Shown here piece by piece: positions 52,654-64,000 of a stretch of DNA of 64,000 nt. Every line of letters starts with the position of its first letter. The first letter of the stretch is position 1. The notes beneath the pieces are model-generated. The model saw only the letters and a program-made list of their open reading frames with translations. It made no database searches and had not been told where the DNA came from. A program made the translations under genes and the position numbers. The stretch is from Opisthocomus hoazin (lineage: Eukaryota; Chordata; Aves; Opisthocomiformes; Opisthocomidae): contig NC_134441.1 of assembly GCF_030867145.1 (NCBI RefSeq), positions 4,838,992 through 4,902,991 of the forward strand, in the 5' to 3' direction.

Positions 52654-55600
52654 AAGAAATCCTAAGCAACCCTTTGATATCACCCCAGGCCTTTACACTC
52701 CTCGCAAGGTATTTCCAAAACACTCTGGGGGCTGTTATCTTTTACTGAACTCCCCAGTGAACAGCTTCGGGGTACATTCAATTTGCCTGGTATCTTCCTG
52801 GATGTAGCAAACATGCAGGCTTCTTTTTCTGCGGGAGGGCGAGACAGTACCATGCACCTAACCTTAAAATTTGGGGAGCAGGAGGGGAGTAAGCTTAGGA
52901 CAGACCAAAGAAACAGAAAGGGCTTAAATATCAGACTTACACTGAAAAAAACCCACCCTAATTTAGGCAAAGATCATCACAGAATTTCAGACCATTAAAT
53001 TTCATTCTGCTACGCCTGGATACATCCAAATACATCAGGGTCAAGCCCTGCCAGAACAATTCATCCAGTCTGTGACTCATTCTGTACTGCCCTCCTTCCC
53101 TTTGCTCGCTCAGACACAGGCAAATGAGAGACTCTCAGTTGGCCAAGTCCTTCTCTCAGCTCATCCCTGTCATATGAGATGGGCAGCCACTGAAACCTGC
53201 AGTTCTTAACAATTCCATGGGGTTCTGTGTAGAGCTGAACAAAAAAAAAAAAAAAAACCAAATCCTTCACTCCTGAATTAACACTAAGTGCAAATAAATT
53301 CAATGAGAGTGCAGTACCACACACAGCATCAGACACGAGTCTGATCAAGGACCACAGAGCAGACCGAGCAAGCTAGTGCAAACAGACCCACACACCAGAA
53401 TGGGCAGATCTACTGCGACACTGGGGAAACATCGGGTCTGACAGCCAGGCTGCAGCGCTGGAGGGCAGCAACCTCCTGCCACGGCGCTGGTTTGTCTTAG
53501 GGTTTCTGAACCAGGAAAGTCAGGCAGCTGATCCTAGAAATAACAGCTGGGAGCCGCCCAACACTCAACACCACTGTCATGAACAGCTCTTCTGAAGATC
53601 CTGACATTAAAGGGAGAGTGCAGAACAGAAACCCAGTGGCCAGACGCCCATCCTGACAGGAAAAACCCTGAAGTTTTACAGCAAGGATTTTAGAAGTGCT
53701 TAGCAATTAAGATTCCCAACTTGAGACATCTTACAGAGGCCTAGACTATTAGTGTGTCTGCCTCCAGCAAACTGTGCATCAAATTTCCTGGCACATGGAA
53801 ACAGAGAGATGTTCTTATCTCTCTGTTCCATGCCAAGGAAACATAGAAGAGAATCAGCAAAGGAAGAAGGTATTGCTTTTTCATTTTTATTTATTTACCC
53901 ACTCCATTTGTCAGACAAAGACCCTGAAAGAGGTAGGAGGCGGTCACTAGAGGCCTCAGCCGCAGGCAGCTTTAACACCCTGGAGACAGCCTTAAATGGT
54001 GGTGAGAGTCTGTATTGCTTTGCTAATACAGAAAGAGAGAAGCATGTGTGCTAGCAATGCACATGGCCTAGTTTGCAACAGCCCTCTGAAATCCAGAGTT
54101 TAGCTTCTTCAGTAAACTCCAGGTGCCCTACAATTACTACCTAGGGCGTAACAGGTCCTAATCTATACGAATCTCTCTATAATTTTTCCTATAAAGTTCT
54201 AGGAAAATTACCTTTCTGAATCAGAGATGTTTTAGTAGTCAACCAGACAGTGAAACAACAGCCTACAGCAAGACTGGGGCATTAATTGACACAGAATAGT
54301 TATGAGATGCCTTTCAGGCTGCAACTGTTCGCAAGCATCTGTGAAAGAACACAAATGAAAACCTGCTTATTGCTTAAATCCAGGGAACTGTACATCCCTC
54401 TTCGAAAGGGCCATACAATGCAGGCGCTTGGAGCGATGAGGGTGGGAGGATAAATACAGCTGCAACTCAGGGAAGACAACAGTGATTTCTTCTGCAGTAT
54501 TAACACATTGCTTGATTGCTACCTGGCCAAGCAAAAATAAAGGGAGGGCAGTGGCAATACATGTCACTGTATTCAAATAGTTACCAAGAAACTGGCTGAA
54601 GGGAAGAAAACAAAGGCTCCCCAGCAGGCTGACAAGCATGACAAACTCAGCTGCATTTGTGTTGTGGTTTCGCCAGCCATTACCTGCACTGAGACACCAG
54701 CCACTTCCTAGCTGCTAGCCCTCCCTCTGCAGACTGCTTTGTGAACCTGCTTGGATCCCATTCATCTGACAATCCAGACGACGTCTAAAGAAAGTCTGCC
54801 TTCACTTATGCCTGCAATTAGGCTGGCCATCGCTTTCTCACCGGATTAATCCAAAATTATGCATCTACCAGTAGTCTGCCAGAGACTACAGCTCAGCACA
54901 GGCACAGCTGTTACAAGTTTTACACTCATCTTAGGTATAAAGTGCTTCATAAAAATTTGTGTTATCCCACCCCGATATGTTTAGAGAGGAAAAAATATGC
55001 AGATATAAAAAATACAACCTAACGAGTAAAACATAAGGCTGTCCAGACTGCTGTGATTAAATGCTTTGCAGATGCATCTTTAAGCCAAATCCTATTCCTT
55101 ATTTCCCTGTCTGATCCTAGTACTACAAATGTATCACACCTTCTTCTCTGCTCATATGACCATTCAAATAAATACAGATTTTACCCATTTTATTCCCCTT
55201 GGGTTTCCTTCGTATGTTACACAGGACCAACACACACAAAGGTCACATCATGCAGAATCAGTGTCCACTGATTTAACTTTTTTCTAGAAATCGAGTGTGG
55301 TTTTCTAGGGAAGTTGTTGGTGTACTAGGAAGGGCAGGTTGCAGTTCTTCTCGGTTAATCAAGCTGCTGAAAGGTTAATGATCTCTCAGAATACACATGC
55401 AGTGGGGAAGAAATCATTGTGCCACGATGAACTGCTAGGGAGTAGAGGTTTCAAGAACAAAGGGCAAATGGGTGCTTGGGGCAAGGAATCGCCATCCCTT
55501 TCTCAGCAAAGCATCATGTGCATCTGCAGCACAGTATTAGGGATGGCTAATAATAAACTCTAGTGCTGGGCACCTGCTAGACTAATTGCAGCACAGCATG

Positions 55601-57733
55601 TTCGAGTGGTGCATGGAGAGCATCTGGAGCCAGAACTGAACTCAATGCAGCGTAACAGCTCACAGAGAGAAGCATGTTACCGTGCTGGCTCCCGAGTGCC
55701 AGACCATTACTAAATCTCTGCTTTGGGCTGGGGAACCAGATCACTAACAAGTCGGAAGGAATAGCTGTCAGTCGAGACCCCCACGCTCTGTCCCTCACCC
55801 TGAAGAGGCTGGTGGAGAGACTCGCCTTGGCTTTCAATCAGGCTCTCCGCCACTAGTATGCTGCGTGGCCATGGCAACCCAGAATAGCAGGAGGTCACAA
55901 CACTGGAGAAGAGCTTTGCATTTGCTTCACAAGAAGTCTGAGTGAGGTTCACTTCCGAGCAGAGATCTGGCGTGAGGCCTGGGCAGCACTTATGTGCCAC
56001 AAAAGAAGGCCTGTACATGCGGAACTTGACCCACGTCTCTTATCGGTACAGCTGATGAATTAGAGCTGCTTGTATTTCATACAGTTGTTCTTCAGAAAAT
56101 AAGTCTCTGCTTGCCCCTGCTGAAATCTACAACTCCCAGTGAAGGATGAGGTGTAAGCACAAACTCAGGTTACTGTAACTCTACTCCAGCGCCCAGCCTG
56201 TCTGGAAGCCTCGGCATCTTTTCCCAAGACTTCAGACCAGTCCTCTTCCAATAGACGCAAGGACACTGCATAGTATCCATTGCTTCTCCAGGACCTGGCA
56301 GGAACTTTCCCCACACTGACCCTCTTTGCCACAGCTTTCTCCCAGAGGCTTGGTCTGTGACCCAGCTCTCACACACTGTCATGCAGAGCCCTCGGACAGC
56401 ACACAGACGTCACAGACTCTAGGGAGCAGGTCTGACAGCCAGCAGAGTCCCGCGTGGGACAGTTCATCCAACTGAAAGCTGTTTCAGACTGCTAGCAAAT
56501 TCAGGCAGAGATGGTAAAATAAAATGTATTTAGCCAGCTTTTAGAAGCTTGACTAAGATGAAGAAACTTACTTCAGGAAAAGGAAAAAGCAGCTGACGAC
56601 TCAATAAAATCATAGTTCTAAGGAAGAAACCAGTGGTGCCAGCATAGTACATCTGAATGTTAATCAAGCTCCATTTCTCTTAAAAGTCAAAAGAAGATAT
56701 TTAGTGGCGCATTTGAGACAAGCCTTTAGGAGGTTTAAATTATTCTGTCTAACCTACATTCTAATGGCTCTGCCTAACCTCTAGAGACCATCATTAGGTT
56801 TCTGGCTCACTGCCCCACTGCACGTGATAAAAGCATTTCAGGCTCACCGACGAGGTTTTCATCGCTCTCCGCAGGAGGTCTGGAAAGGCCGCTGGGTTCT
56901 GCCTTGAGAACAATGCAGACTTCCTTGCTGATAAAAACGGTATGGAACAGATTATATAACCGGCTCTGTGCATGCACTGAAAGAGAAAGGATCTTAACAT
57001 GACCGCATCGGTCATCCCACTTCGTGTCATCCACATTCTAATGCACAAGTATGTCCACAGGCTTCAGCTATGCTGCACGACAGAATGCGCTGCAAGCCCG
57101 CAGTTTGGTTCACACACGTAAATTGATATCCAGAGATACCAAACACAGACCCGCTGCTCTCCAGTGAGGCTCTGCGTGTATTAATTCATTGCAGAAACAA
57201 GGCAACAGATTTTCAGATCCTGACCCTCACAGTACAGTTCATACAGCAATCACATTGCCTGATCACACTGAACAAGTACAGTGTTGTATGACATACAAAA
57301 CATGAAATATTCACATTACACTTTATCTATCAAAAATACAGAATAAAAATACACTTACTGACTCAGCATGCTAACATGCGAGTCCTGTAATTTAAGATCA
57401 AAGATCATCATCTCATTACTTCATTATGATACGGTCCACAAAAACAGCTCACCAAAAATCGAGTTCCACACAAATGTGAGTCTCACAGGAATACTCTTCC
57501 ATAGGAATATAAATTTAGTAATTGCTTCACGGGTCATCAAATCTGGCCTCATAAGCAAAGACAGACATACCACATAATCCAAAAACTAATCAAACCAGAA
57601 CAGGTCTGAGAGCACACATCAGCATACAATTCGCTGACACTAAAATTATCTACATTGGCTGAGAGTCTGGAAAAATATCATTAGTGTTTGGTATCTTTAC
57701 ATAAAAGTATTACAGAAATCCTTTGCTTCTCAA

Positions 57734-57741
57734 TGACGTCA
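57734..57741. promoter_or_regulatory. Perfect cAMP-response element
   Basis: TGACGTCA, the full palindromic CRE, occurs in the context CAATGACGTCATTAAC. It contains a CpG in a CpG-poor region and lies just ahead of a MIR-like remnant. It is a candidate CREB/ATF or AP-1-family site in an intergenic element. Function is inferred from the motif only. Confidence 0.45.
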
Positions 57742-57754
57742 TTAACACCTTTCT

Positions 57755-57850
57755 ACGGTACATTAATATTTCCATTTTACAGATGAAGACCGAGTCACAA
57801 AGACTTTCCTAGAGCCAATATTAAGTCAGTGGCACAAAGAAGCCCACTCC
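57755..57850 (-). repeat. MIR-like SINE remnant
   Basis: TTAATATTTCCATTTTACAG, then ATGAAGACCGAGTCACAAAG, then AGTCAGTGGCACAAAG match the reverse-complement MIR core well, including the ATTTTACAGATGA stretch. Confidence 0.7.
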
Positions 57851-60800
57851 TTCAAGTACTCATTCCAGAAAATGAAACCACAATTCATGTTTCTAGCCAA
57901 TGGAAAAAAAAAATCCGTAACGCTTGGAGAACAAATTAAAAGTAAACCACACACACAAAAAAAGAAACTGTCAAATTGACCAGAAGGGGTAAATAGTAAA
58001 ATAAATTGGTAAGAAAAAGGTGTAAACAGTGAAGTTGTATCGCTTGTACTGTTCTGGCTTTCAGTGGGTGTGTCAATTATGCATGCAAATTTGCTTGCTC
58101 AATTAGGTGTGCACATCAAGAACAACATACAAGTGCTTTGGGGCAGAAAAGACATCTTCCCATGTTTGTAGAAATCAGTATCACAAAACCTGAATCAGAG
58201 GGTTGAGACACACACATGCTAGCAAGAAAATCTCTTCTGTTGTGCCTTTTGTCCTTCTTTTTTGTTGCACTCATCCAATTACCTATTCATAAATGCTCAT
58301 GACCAACACAGTACTTTCAGTGCCACTGCATTTGTCATCTTCTTACATTCACCAGCGTATTTCCAGCAGGTGTTTGCCTCCTCTTCAGAAACCCTAACTC
58401 TTGCGCAGCAGTACTGAAATCTAATTCTTCTCCCAAACAATTTCACATTAACTTTCCTCTGACTGCACTCCTAAAGGGAACAGTAATGATTTATAAGCAC
58501 CTCTCCCTTCCGTGGAAGGAAATGGAACATAGCACCTTACAGCATCATCCTCTCTCTCATACACACTTCTGCCGAGAATTCAAAGCCCAAGCCTGAAAAG
58601 TGCCAGAACACAATCTTGTGAATCAGCCTGCCAGGGTGACATCACTCATCATACCACTATGCCAGCAGCCAATTGGGGAGGCTTCTCACGCGGCCGTTAT
58701 TCCTCACCTAGCAGGAAAGCCTATAGGAAAATGTTACAGCACTGGAAAAGGACTTGCTCTTTCATTGTTGATGCTTATCTTGCCACACCTCCTCTCTTTC
58801 CCCTTGCCACTCCAGCGTGCATACGCGCACACATGCACATACATACACAGAGAACACAGCAGAGGCAAAACCACCACACATAGCAAAAACCCGTTTCTGA
58901 GTATTAGGCTTTTGGCAGTGATTCACCTAAGAACTTCCTGCTGGTTCTGGAGACTCATATTTTTGTTCAGCAATTTCAGCGGGAGGAAGAAGCTTCCTCT
59001 TCTAAGTCACTGGTCATTTGCACTCATTGTTGTGACAGTGGGCAGCTAATGGTCTTTGTGTTTCTATCCCAAATATATTAAAAGCAATTATCTCCAGCCA
59101 GATAGCCCAACCATGCCTGTAACCCCGTGAAGAGACAGCAGAGAATTTAAAGCTAGGGTTACGTCCCGACTTTCCTCAGACATCTCCGCTATTTTAACTA
59201 GACAAGGCCTAACTCTGTCTAAGCTGCCATCCAGGAGGAGAAATAGGAAACGAGTACACAATATAGTCACAGGCTGAAGCAAGCTATTAAAATAATTGCT
59301 AGGAACCCCAGAGATCTTTTCTGTCAGACAGTACTCTTAAAGCAGCTGCTGTAATTGTCAATTGTTTCTCACTCTGCAGTGACAACTGGTACATCAAGTC
59401 TGTATAGTATTCTAGTTCTGGTACAGCCTACTCGTGACAGGAAAAAAAAATTGGGGCCTCTCTGTGGGAATTCAAAAAGAGATTGTATGTTGTACTCTAG
59501 GCACACAGGTTTAAACCTAAGTAACTCAGCAGCACCTAAAAAAGCCTGTAAGTACAAATAAATTTTGAATTCACACTCACAGCAGAACTATTTGAGCACT
59601 GCTCCAACCCTGGATAGCAGTCACATACACTACACGTGAGTTTGCAAAGATCAAGATGAAAAATCCAACTCCAGTATCCATCTTGCTCTTGTTGATTCTA
59701 ATGTGAACGTTTGTTCCTACCTTATCAGTGTTTACAAAAATATCTGCATTTTTAAAAAGCAGAATCCTGCAACTAGAGCTGACTAGATGACCCCAGCAAA
59801 AGGAACGCTCTGTTCCTTCCCAGTGCTGGGGCAGCACAGCCACGCCAAACCCTGCCACGCTGTCCCAGGAGGGCTGTTTCCGTAGCTCGTCAGACCTCGG
59901 CTGTTCCACCACACTGCTAGGTACATGTAGGGACTGTTATGGACCTCCGCCCACTTGAACCAGACTGCAGAGAGCCAGGCAGACCACTGCGACTTGTCAG
60001 TGCCTGCTCGATTCACTACCCTCTCACCAGGACCTAACCTGTCTTACTGAAACTCATATACCGGCACCTATAGCTTCTTCACCTCATCTCCAATGACAAG
60101 CAAAACACTGACAGAAACAGCAACTTATTTTTGTGAGCTCCCTTCTGTATGAAATTTAGAGCTGTAAACAACTGTTTTATCCAGCACCACTGGAAGTGAA
60201 CACTGGTCACAAAGCATCTTCCAAGCCTTCAGGAGGACTTCTCAGACAGCAAAGTCCAGAAGACGATTCCAAGTTTGGAGACGAATCCCAGTTTAGCTTA
60301 CCTATGAAGCCCTCACCGCTCTCTCACCTAGAAACATGACAGAGTACTTTCGTTATAACCTACTTCCTTTGAGGTCAAAGCAAAACAGAGACTCGTGAAC
60401 AGGCACCGTCCTGGGCTTCACCAGATCAAATCACACACATCAAGCACAGCTTAACAGGGTGCAAGATTTGAAGCTGTGTAAGTGACCACATACCTACCCG
60501 AAGAAATCGCAGATCTCATGGGACCGGGCAATACACGACAAAACAAGGCAATATTTTGTCTCAATAACTGAAACTCTTCATGAAATAGGTGGGTACACAA
60601 AGATTCTGTGCTCGCTCATGTTGTTTGACCAGAAGTGAGAAGCAGCATGAAAATACACACCAATGAAGGAAACGGAAGGATCACTCAACAGAGAAGACTG
60701 GGCAGACCATAGGAAAGAGCAGTGCAATGAAGCAAGACGAGAACAAAAGCATCTCAGCAATGGACTTTATGGTGAATAACGGAAAAGCAGAAGCAAGAGG

Positions 60801-63192
60801 TTTTCAAACAATAGCAAGTTGCAGAAGAGGCATGTTCTTCCAGCTACAGATCCATCAGAATGGTCCCACAAAAGCTCCTGAAGGACAATCAAATTGCTTG
60901 CTCCTGTTGACAAAACTATCTGGAAGAAAGATGAGTGTAGCTTCTATTTCAAATGCCACACACGCACCTTTTATATTTTGTTTGGTTAAAAGCTCATATA
61001 ACGTTTCTCAAGTAAGTGAGGAATTTTTTTTTTTTTTAAGGAAAGGAGGAGTAAGAAGTATCTTTCACTGAAGATTTTGCACAAGTAATGTTTCTATTGG
61101 TCACAGATAAATGACTGTCTCCCAGCATGTATTTAAATGCATCTTACACATCAGTAGTAACAGGCTGTGAAAATTCCCAGAGAAGATTTGTCTTAAAATA
61201 CAGAGATTTTCACAACAACACTCATTTAGGACACACAGTCTCTAAGGAGTAGTGAGTCAAAGGCTCCTTCATCTACCACAGAAAGGCATTCCAGGCTCCA
61301 GTGGCTGAAATACAAACTTCAGTCCAAAGAAAGATGTAAGTTAAAGGCAGTAAGACCTGAATCAGTCAGTAGGTCCAGCACAATTCCATACACCAAAATC
61401 TCTGCAAGGATACACACGCCCTCCCATGACCTTAATTACATACTTTAACTGTAACAACTTAAACAGGCCTAGGACTCACTACTCTTCCCTTTTATTACAT
61501 ACACCAAAATAAGCACTTACGGTATTTTCTGGCCTTAAAATTCATTAATCTCTCTTTAGACAACAAACCAGTGAAAAAAAAAAAGTCTCTAAACAAACTC
61601 CACAATCTTATCAGAAAAGTGTTAGGGAACAGTTTAAAATAGAAAACGCTACTTTCCATACTCTCAATTTTCTGGCAACACCTAAAAAAAGTCAAGTCAT
61701 GTTTACTTTCCTTAATGGAAAACCATCACTCGCTCTCCCCCTAATGTCAAGACCCATCATGCTCCAAGTACTGCAAGCAGCAGTTCGGCTGAGTCAGCTG
61801 CGCTTAGCCAAGCTGACAGACAGTGCAGGACACACAGAGTGATTCAATGAAACAGAAATTAATTTAGCTTGTTCTTTTTGCTGTACGCAGCACGAGATTT
61901 TTCCAGGAGTATCTTAAGGTTTTAGTTTTGTTTTTAAAGTGATTATTGAACTATACAGCATAGTTCAAGTCCTGGGATTTTATTTGGTTTGCAAGACCCA
62001 AAACATAAAGGAGTCTTCATATATAACCAAGTACAAGGCAAAGATCCTAGAAACACGTGCACAGAATCAGGATTTCATTTTCAGATAGAGTTTTTACATG
62101 TATGCACACACACAAACGTATAAATAACATTCGCATATAGAACTTTTTCATAAAACACAGAATTCAAAGTAAATTCTCATCTTTTCGTATGTATACAGTT
62201 AAGTTTGAAAACAGCCTAAGCAGGACTCAGCATCCCCTGTTGGTCTCCTGTGACTAGCTGACTTGGCTAAATTTCTAGGTGCATTGTAGTTAAGCAAAGG
62301 TAGAAGGTAGCGTTCCCAGAACGTGACATGAAACACACTTCTTGGCACCGATTACAGAGGAAAGCAAGAGACTATGCAGCTCACTTGCCTAACGACATTG
62401 TGTTTAATTGAACAGATAATACCACAATGCTGCTCTAAATCAAGTATGCAAATAAATCCTTTCTCAGTCTTTATTTGAACACTCTTGTACTAGAATGAAA
62501 TTTGAAGACAGTCCTCAAACTCCATCAAAATGTGATTTAGACCAGAAAAATCTTAGTGCAAAGATACTGCTGCATTATGCAATATTATCTTGGTTTTTTT
62601 CTTTTGCAAAACATTGCAACAACTACTAAATGTGTTTAGTTCAGTTGGCTGTGGATAAACAAGCTGCTCAAAACCCCCCACAACCCTGCCCTCTGAAGCA
62701 GTTACTCAAATCTTCAAGCCCAAGTTTCACTGTAAGTTCCAGACACCTAAACTTTCTCAAAGTAGGATTTATAATTTTATCAGGAAAAGAAAAAATAAAC
62801 AAAACACCATTTTCACAAGTTCTGGATTTTTACATTAAAAACATTGAACAGAATCACTAGGTGACTAAAATGGCAGTAACAGTATCAGAATGATGACATT
62901 TCACACTTATTAATAATGAGTAACTCTTCACACAATACTCCTAGATACAACCAGTGCTCTTGAACCAAGAATATGGAGGCAGATTAACAACTAGGGTTTA
63001 TGTCCCTTCATCTGCAAATTTAACAGAACTAGGAAACAGAAGAGAAATACAAGGAGTACAACAGAATTGACCAAAGCTCATCAATTCTACTTTACGTGTC
63101 ATATGCCACTACATTATTTTGCTTTAAAAGTTTTCCTTGACAAGGTGCTGGAGGGCTTGGTGCAGGTATACACTGCTGACAATGAAAATATT

Positions 63193-63198
63193 TTTATT
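63193..63198 (-). terminator. Possible distal poly(A) signal
   Basis: On the minus strand CTTAATAAAAATATT contains AATAAA. It lies about 235 bp beyond the ATTAAA at 63434, with GT-containing sequence after it. It could mark a longer 3' UTR form of the same transcript. Confidence 0.35.
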
Positions 63199-63409
63199 AA
63201 GGGCTTCAGGAAAAGAAGCGGATGATCCCAAGTCACTAAAACACAACCCAAGCAATCTTTCAAAAAATTATTCCAGTCTATAAACAGCAGCTTCAACGTT
63301 CATATAACCCACAACACAAGTTTCACAAAACATTATACAAAGCACTCCTGTAAAATTAAAGAAAATAAAAGAAAGAAAAAGAGAAGGCGCAGCATGAAGT
63401 AATTTCAGA

Positions 63410-64000
63410 CAACCAGTTTTGTGAGAGCTTTAATGGCACAAAATGTTTAAGCTACAACTTATACATGTACTGTAAACTGTATATAATGTTACAAAGTGCT
63501 AACTAATTTATGAAGAATGCGTAATCACTTTGGCTCAGTTAACTCCAATATTTCAACAAATGTCAATTAAAAAATTTGAATTTCTAACAATCTTCAGCTT
63601 TCACTTTTTAAAACAGTAAGTAAATATGTATTTGCTGCAGTTAAGTTAGCCTGCTGCATTTTTAATGTGCGAGTTTATGCATTTTTTTTTTTCTTGATCC
63701 TATTTACAAATATTCTAGGCCAGTTTTCACTGAATGTAAGAAAAATGAAGCCTGCATTTTTTTTTCCAAAACTGTAAACAGGTATAAAGCTTTTTAAACA
63801 ACATTTATCTTAACAAAACTTCAACTATCAATAGTTGAAACCCCTTTTCAAATTATACAACAATCTGTTTCTGTTCATTGTAAAACTAGAAGTTGTAGAC
63901 TTTCATCCAAAGCTTATAATAGGGTATCAATAAATACTGTATTGTATCTTAGCAAGTGTTACAGTGATCATGTATCCATTCCTCATTTATAGTTTTCACA
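63410..64000 (-). other. Probable 3' UTR end of an upstream neighbour, perhaps BNIP3L
   Basis: The last 600 bases are AU-rich with UAUUUAUU- and UGUUU-type stretches, look like a 3' UTR on the minus strand, and end at an ATTAAA signal followed by a U-rich downstream element. In the human locus BNIP3L lies upstream of DPYSL2 on the same strand, so its 3' end would point into this window from the right. No coding sequence is visible, so the gene identity rests on synteny recalled from human. A plus-strand reading with AATAAA at 63929-63934 is also possible. Confidence 0.4.
63429..63434 (-). terminator. Candidate poly(A) signal ATTAAA
   Basis: The gene strand reads TTGTGCCATTAAAGCTCTC, followed within 20-60 nt by TGGTTGTCTG and a long U-rich run (CTTCTCTTTTTCTTTC). 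This is the expected hexamer, cleavage zone and GU/U-rich downstream element. Confidence 0.4.

Larger units (their letters stand above)
40013..63170. other. Intergenic desert between DPYSL2 and the next gene
   Basis: About 23 kb hold no exon, RNA gene or CpG island that I can support. Recognisable pieces are five MIR-like remnants, a G18 run at 52.64 kb, an A18 run near 53241, T-rich runs near 61030, a perfect CRE at 57734 and a repeated 25-nt motif at 48466 and 51869. Open frames of up to 172 codons exist but none shows a domain, a bordering splice signal or a family I recognise. Confidence 0.75.

Noticed and set aside
40013..63170. A PNMA2-type gene expected here from the human order
   Set aside because: No gag-like open frame is present. 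PNMA genes are, to my knowledge, a mammalian acquisition.

Overview
The window looks like avian nuclear DNA. It holds widely spaced exons with canonical GT/AG splice sites, CpG-island promoters, a CR1 LINE ending in the (ATTCTGTG)n tail typical of birds and reptiles, and many worn MIR-like SINE remnants. I cannot name the species. The decoded exons read like bird CRMP-2 (CRMP-62).

The only protein-coding gene I can demonstrate is DPYSL2 (dihydropyrimidinase-like 2, CRMP2) on the minus strand. Its 5' half fills about the first 34.8 kb. In transcript order: a predicted non-coding leader exon in a CpG island (34283 to about 34770); the long-isoform first coding exon 1A (33342 to 32992, 117 codons); a second CpG-island promoter with the short-isoform exon 1B (22481 to 22443, 13 codons); shared exon 2 (19629 to 19541); exon 3 (18205 to 18021); and the first 137 bases of exon 4 (137 to 1), cut by the window edge. 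Both first exons end in phase 0 and join exon 2 in frame. Exons 2 and 3 are 89 and 185 bp, and every junction keeps the CRMP2 reading frame.

Introns 2 and 3 (1.3 and 17.9 kb) contain no further exons that I can see. They hold a small intronic CpG cluster near 12.06-12.30 kb, a 19-G homopolymer, three MIR-like remnants and a CR1 3'-end scrap.

From 34.8 kb to about 63.2 kb the sequence is intergenic and AT-leaning. It holds one 5'-truncated CR1 copy (39.22-40.01 kb), several MIR-like remnants, homopolymers and a perfect cAMP-response element. The last 600 bases look like the end of a 3' UTR. From the human gene order (BNIP3L upstream of DPYSL2, same strand) this is most likely the tail of BNIP3L on the minus strand, but no coding sequence is visible and the opposite strand is not excluded.

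I found no prokaryotic-style system, CRISPR array or new multi-gene system. The most interesting part is the architecture around exon 1A: a predicted spliced leader with an 11-codon uORF, a tandem NAGNAG acceptor, UG-repeat tracts on both sides of the exon, and a palindromic UA stretch just downstream of its 5' splice site.
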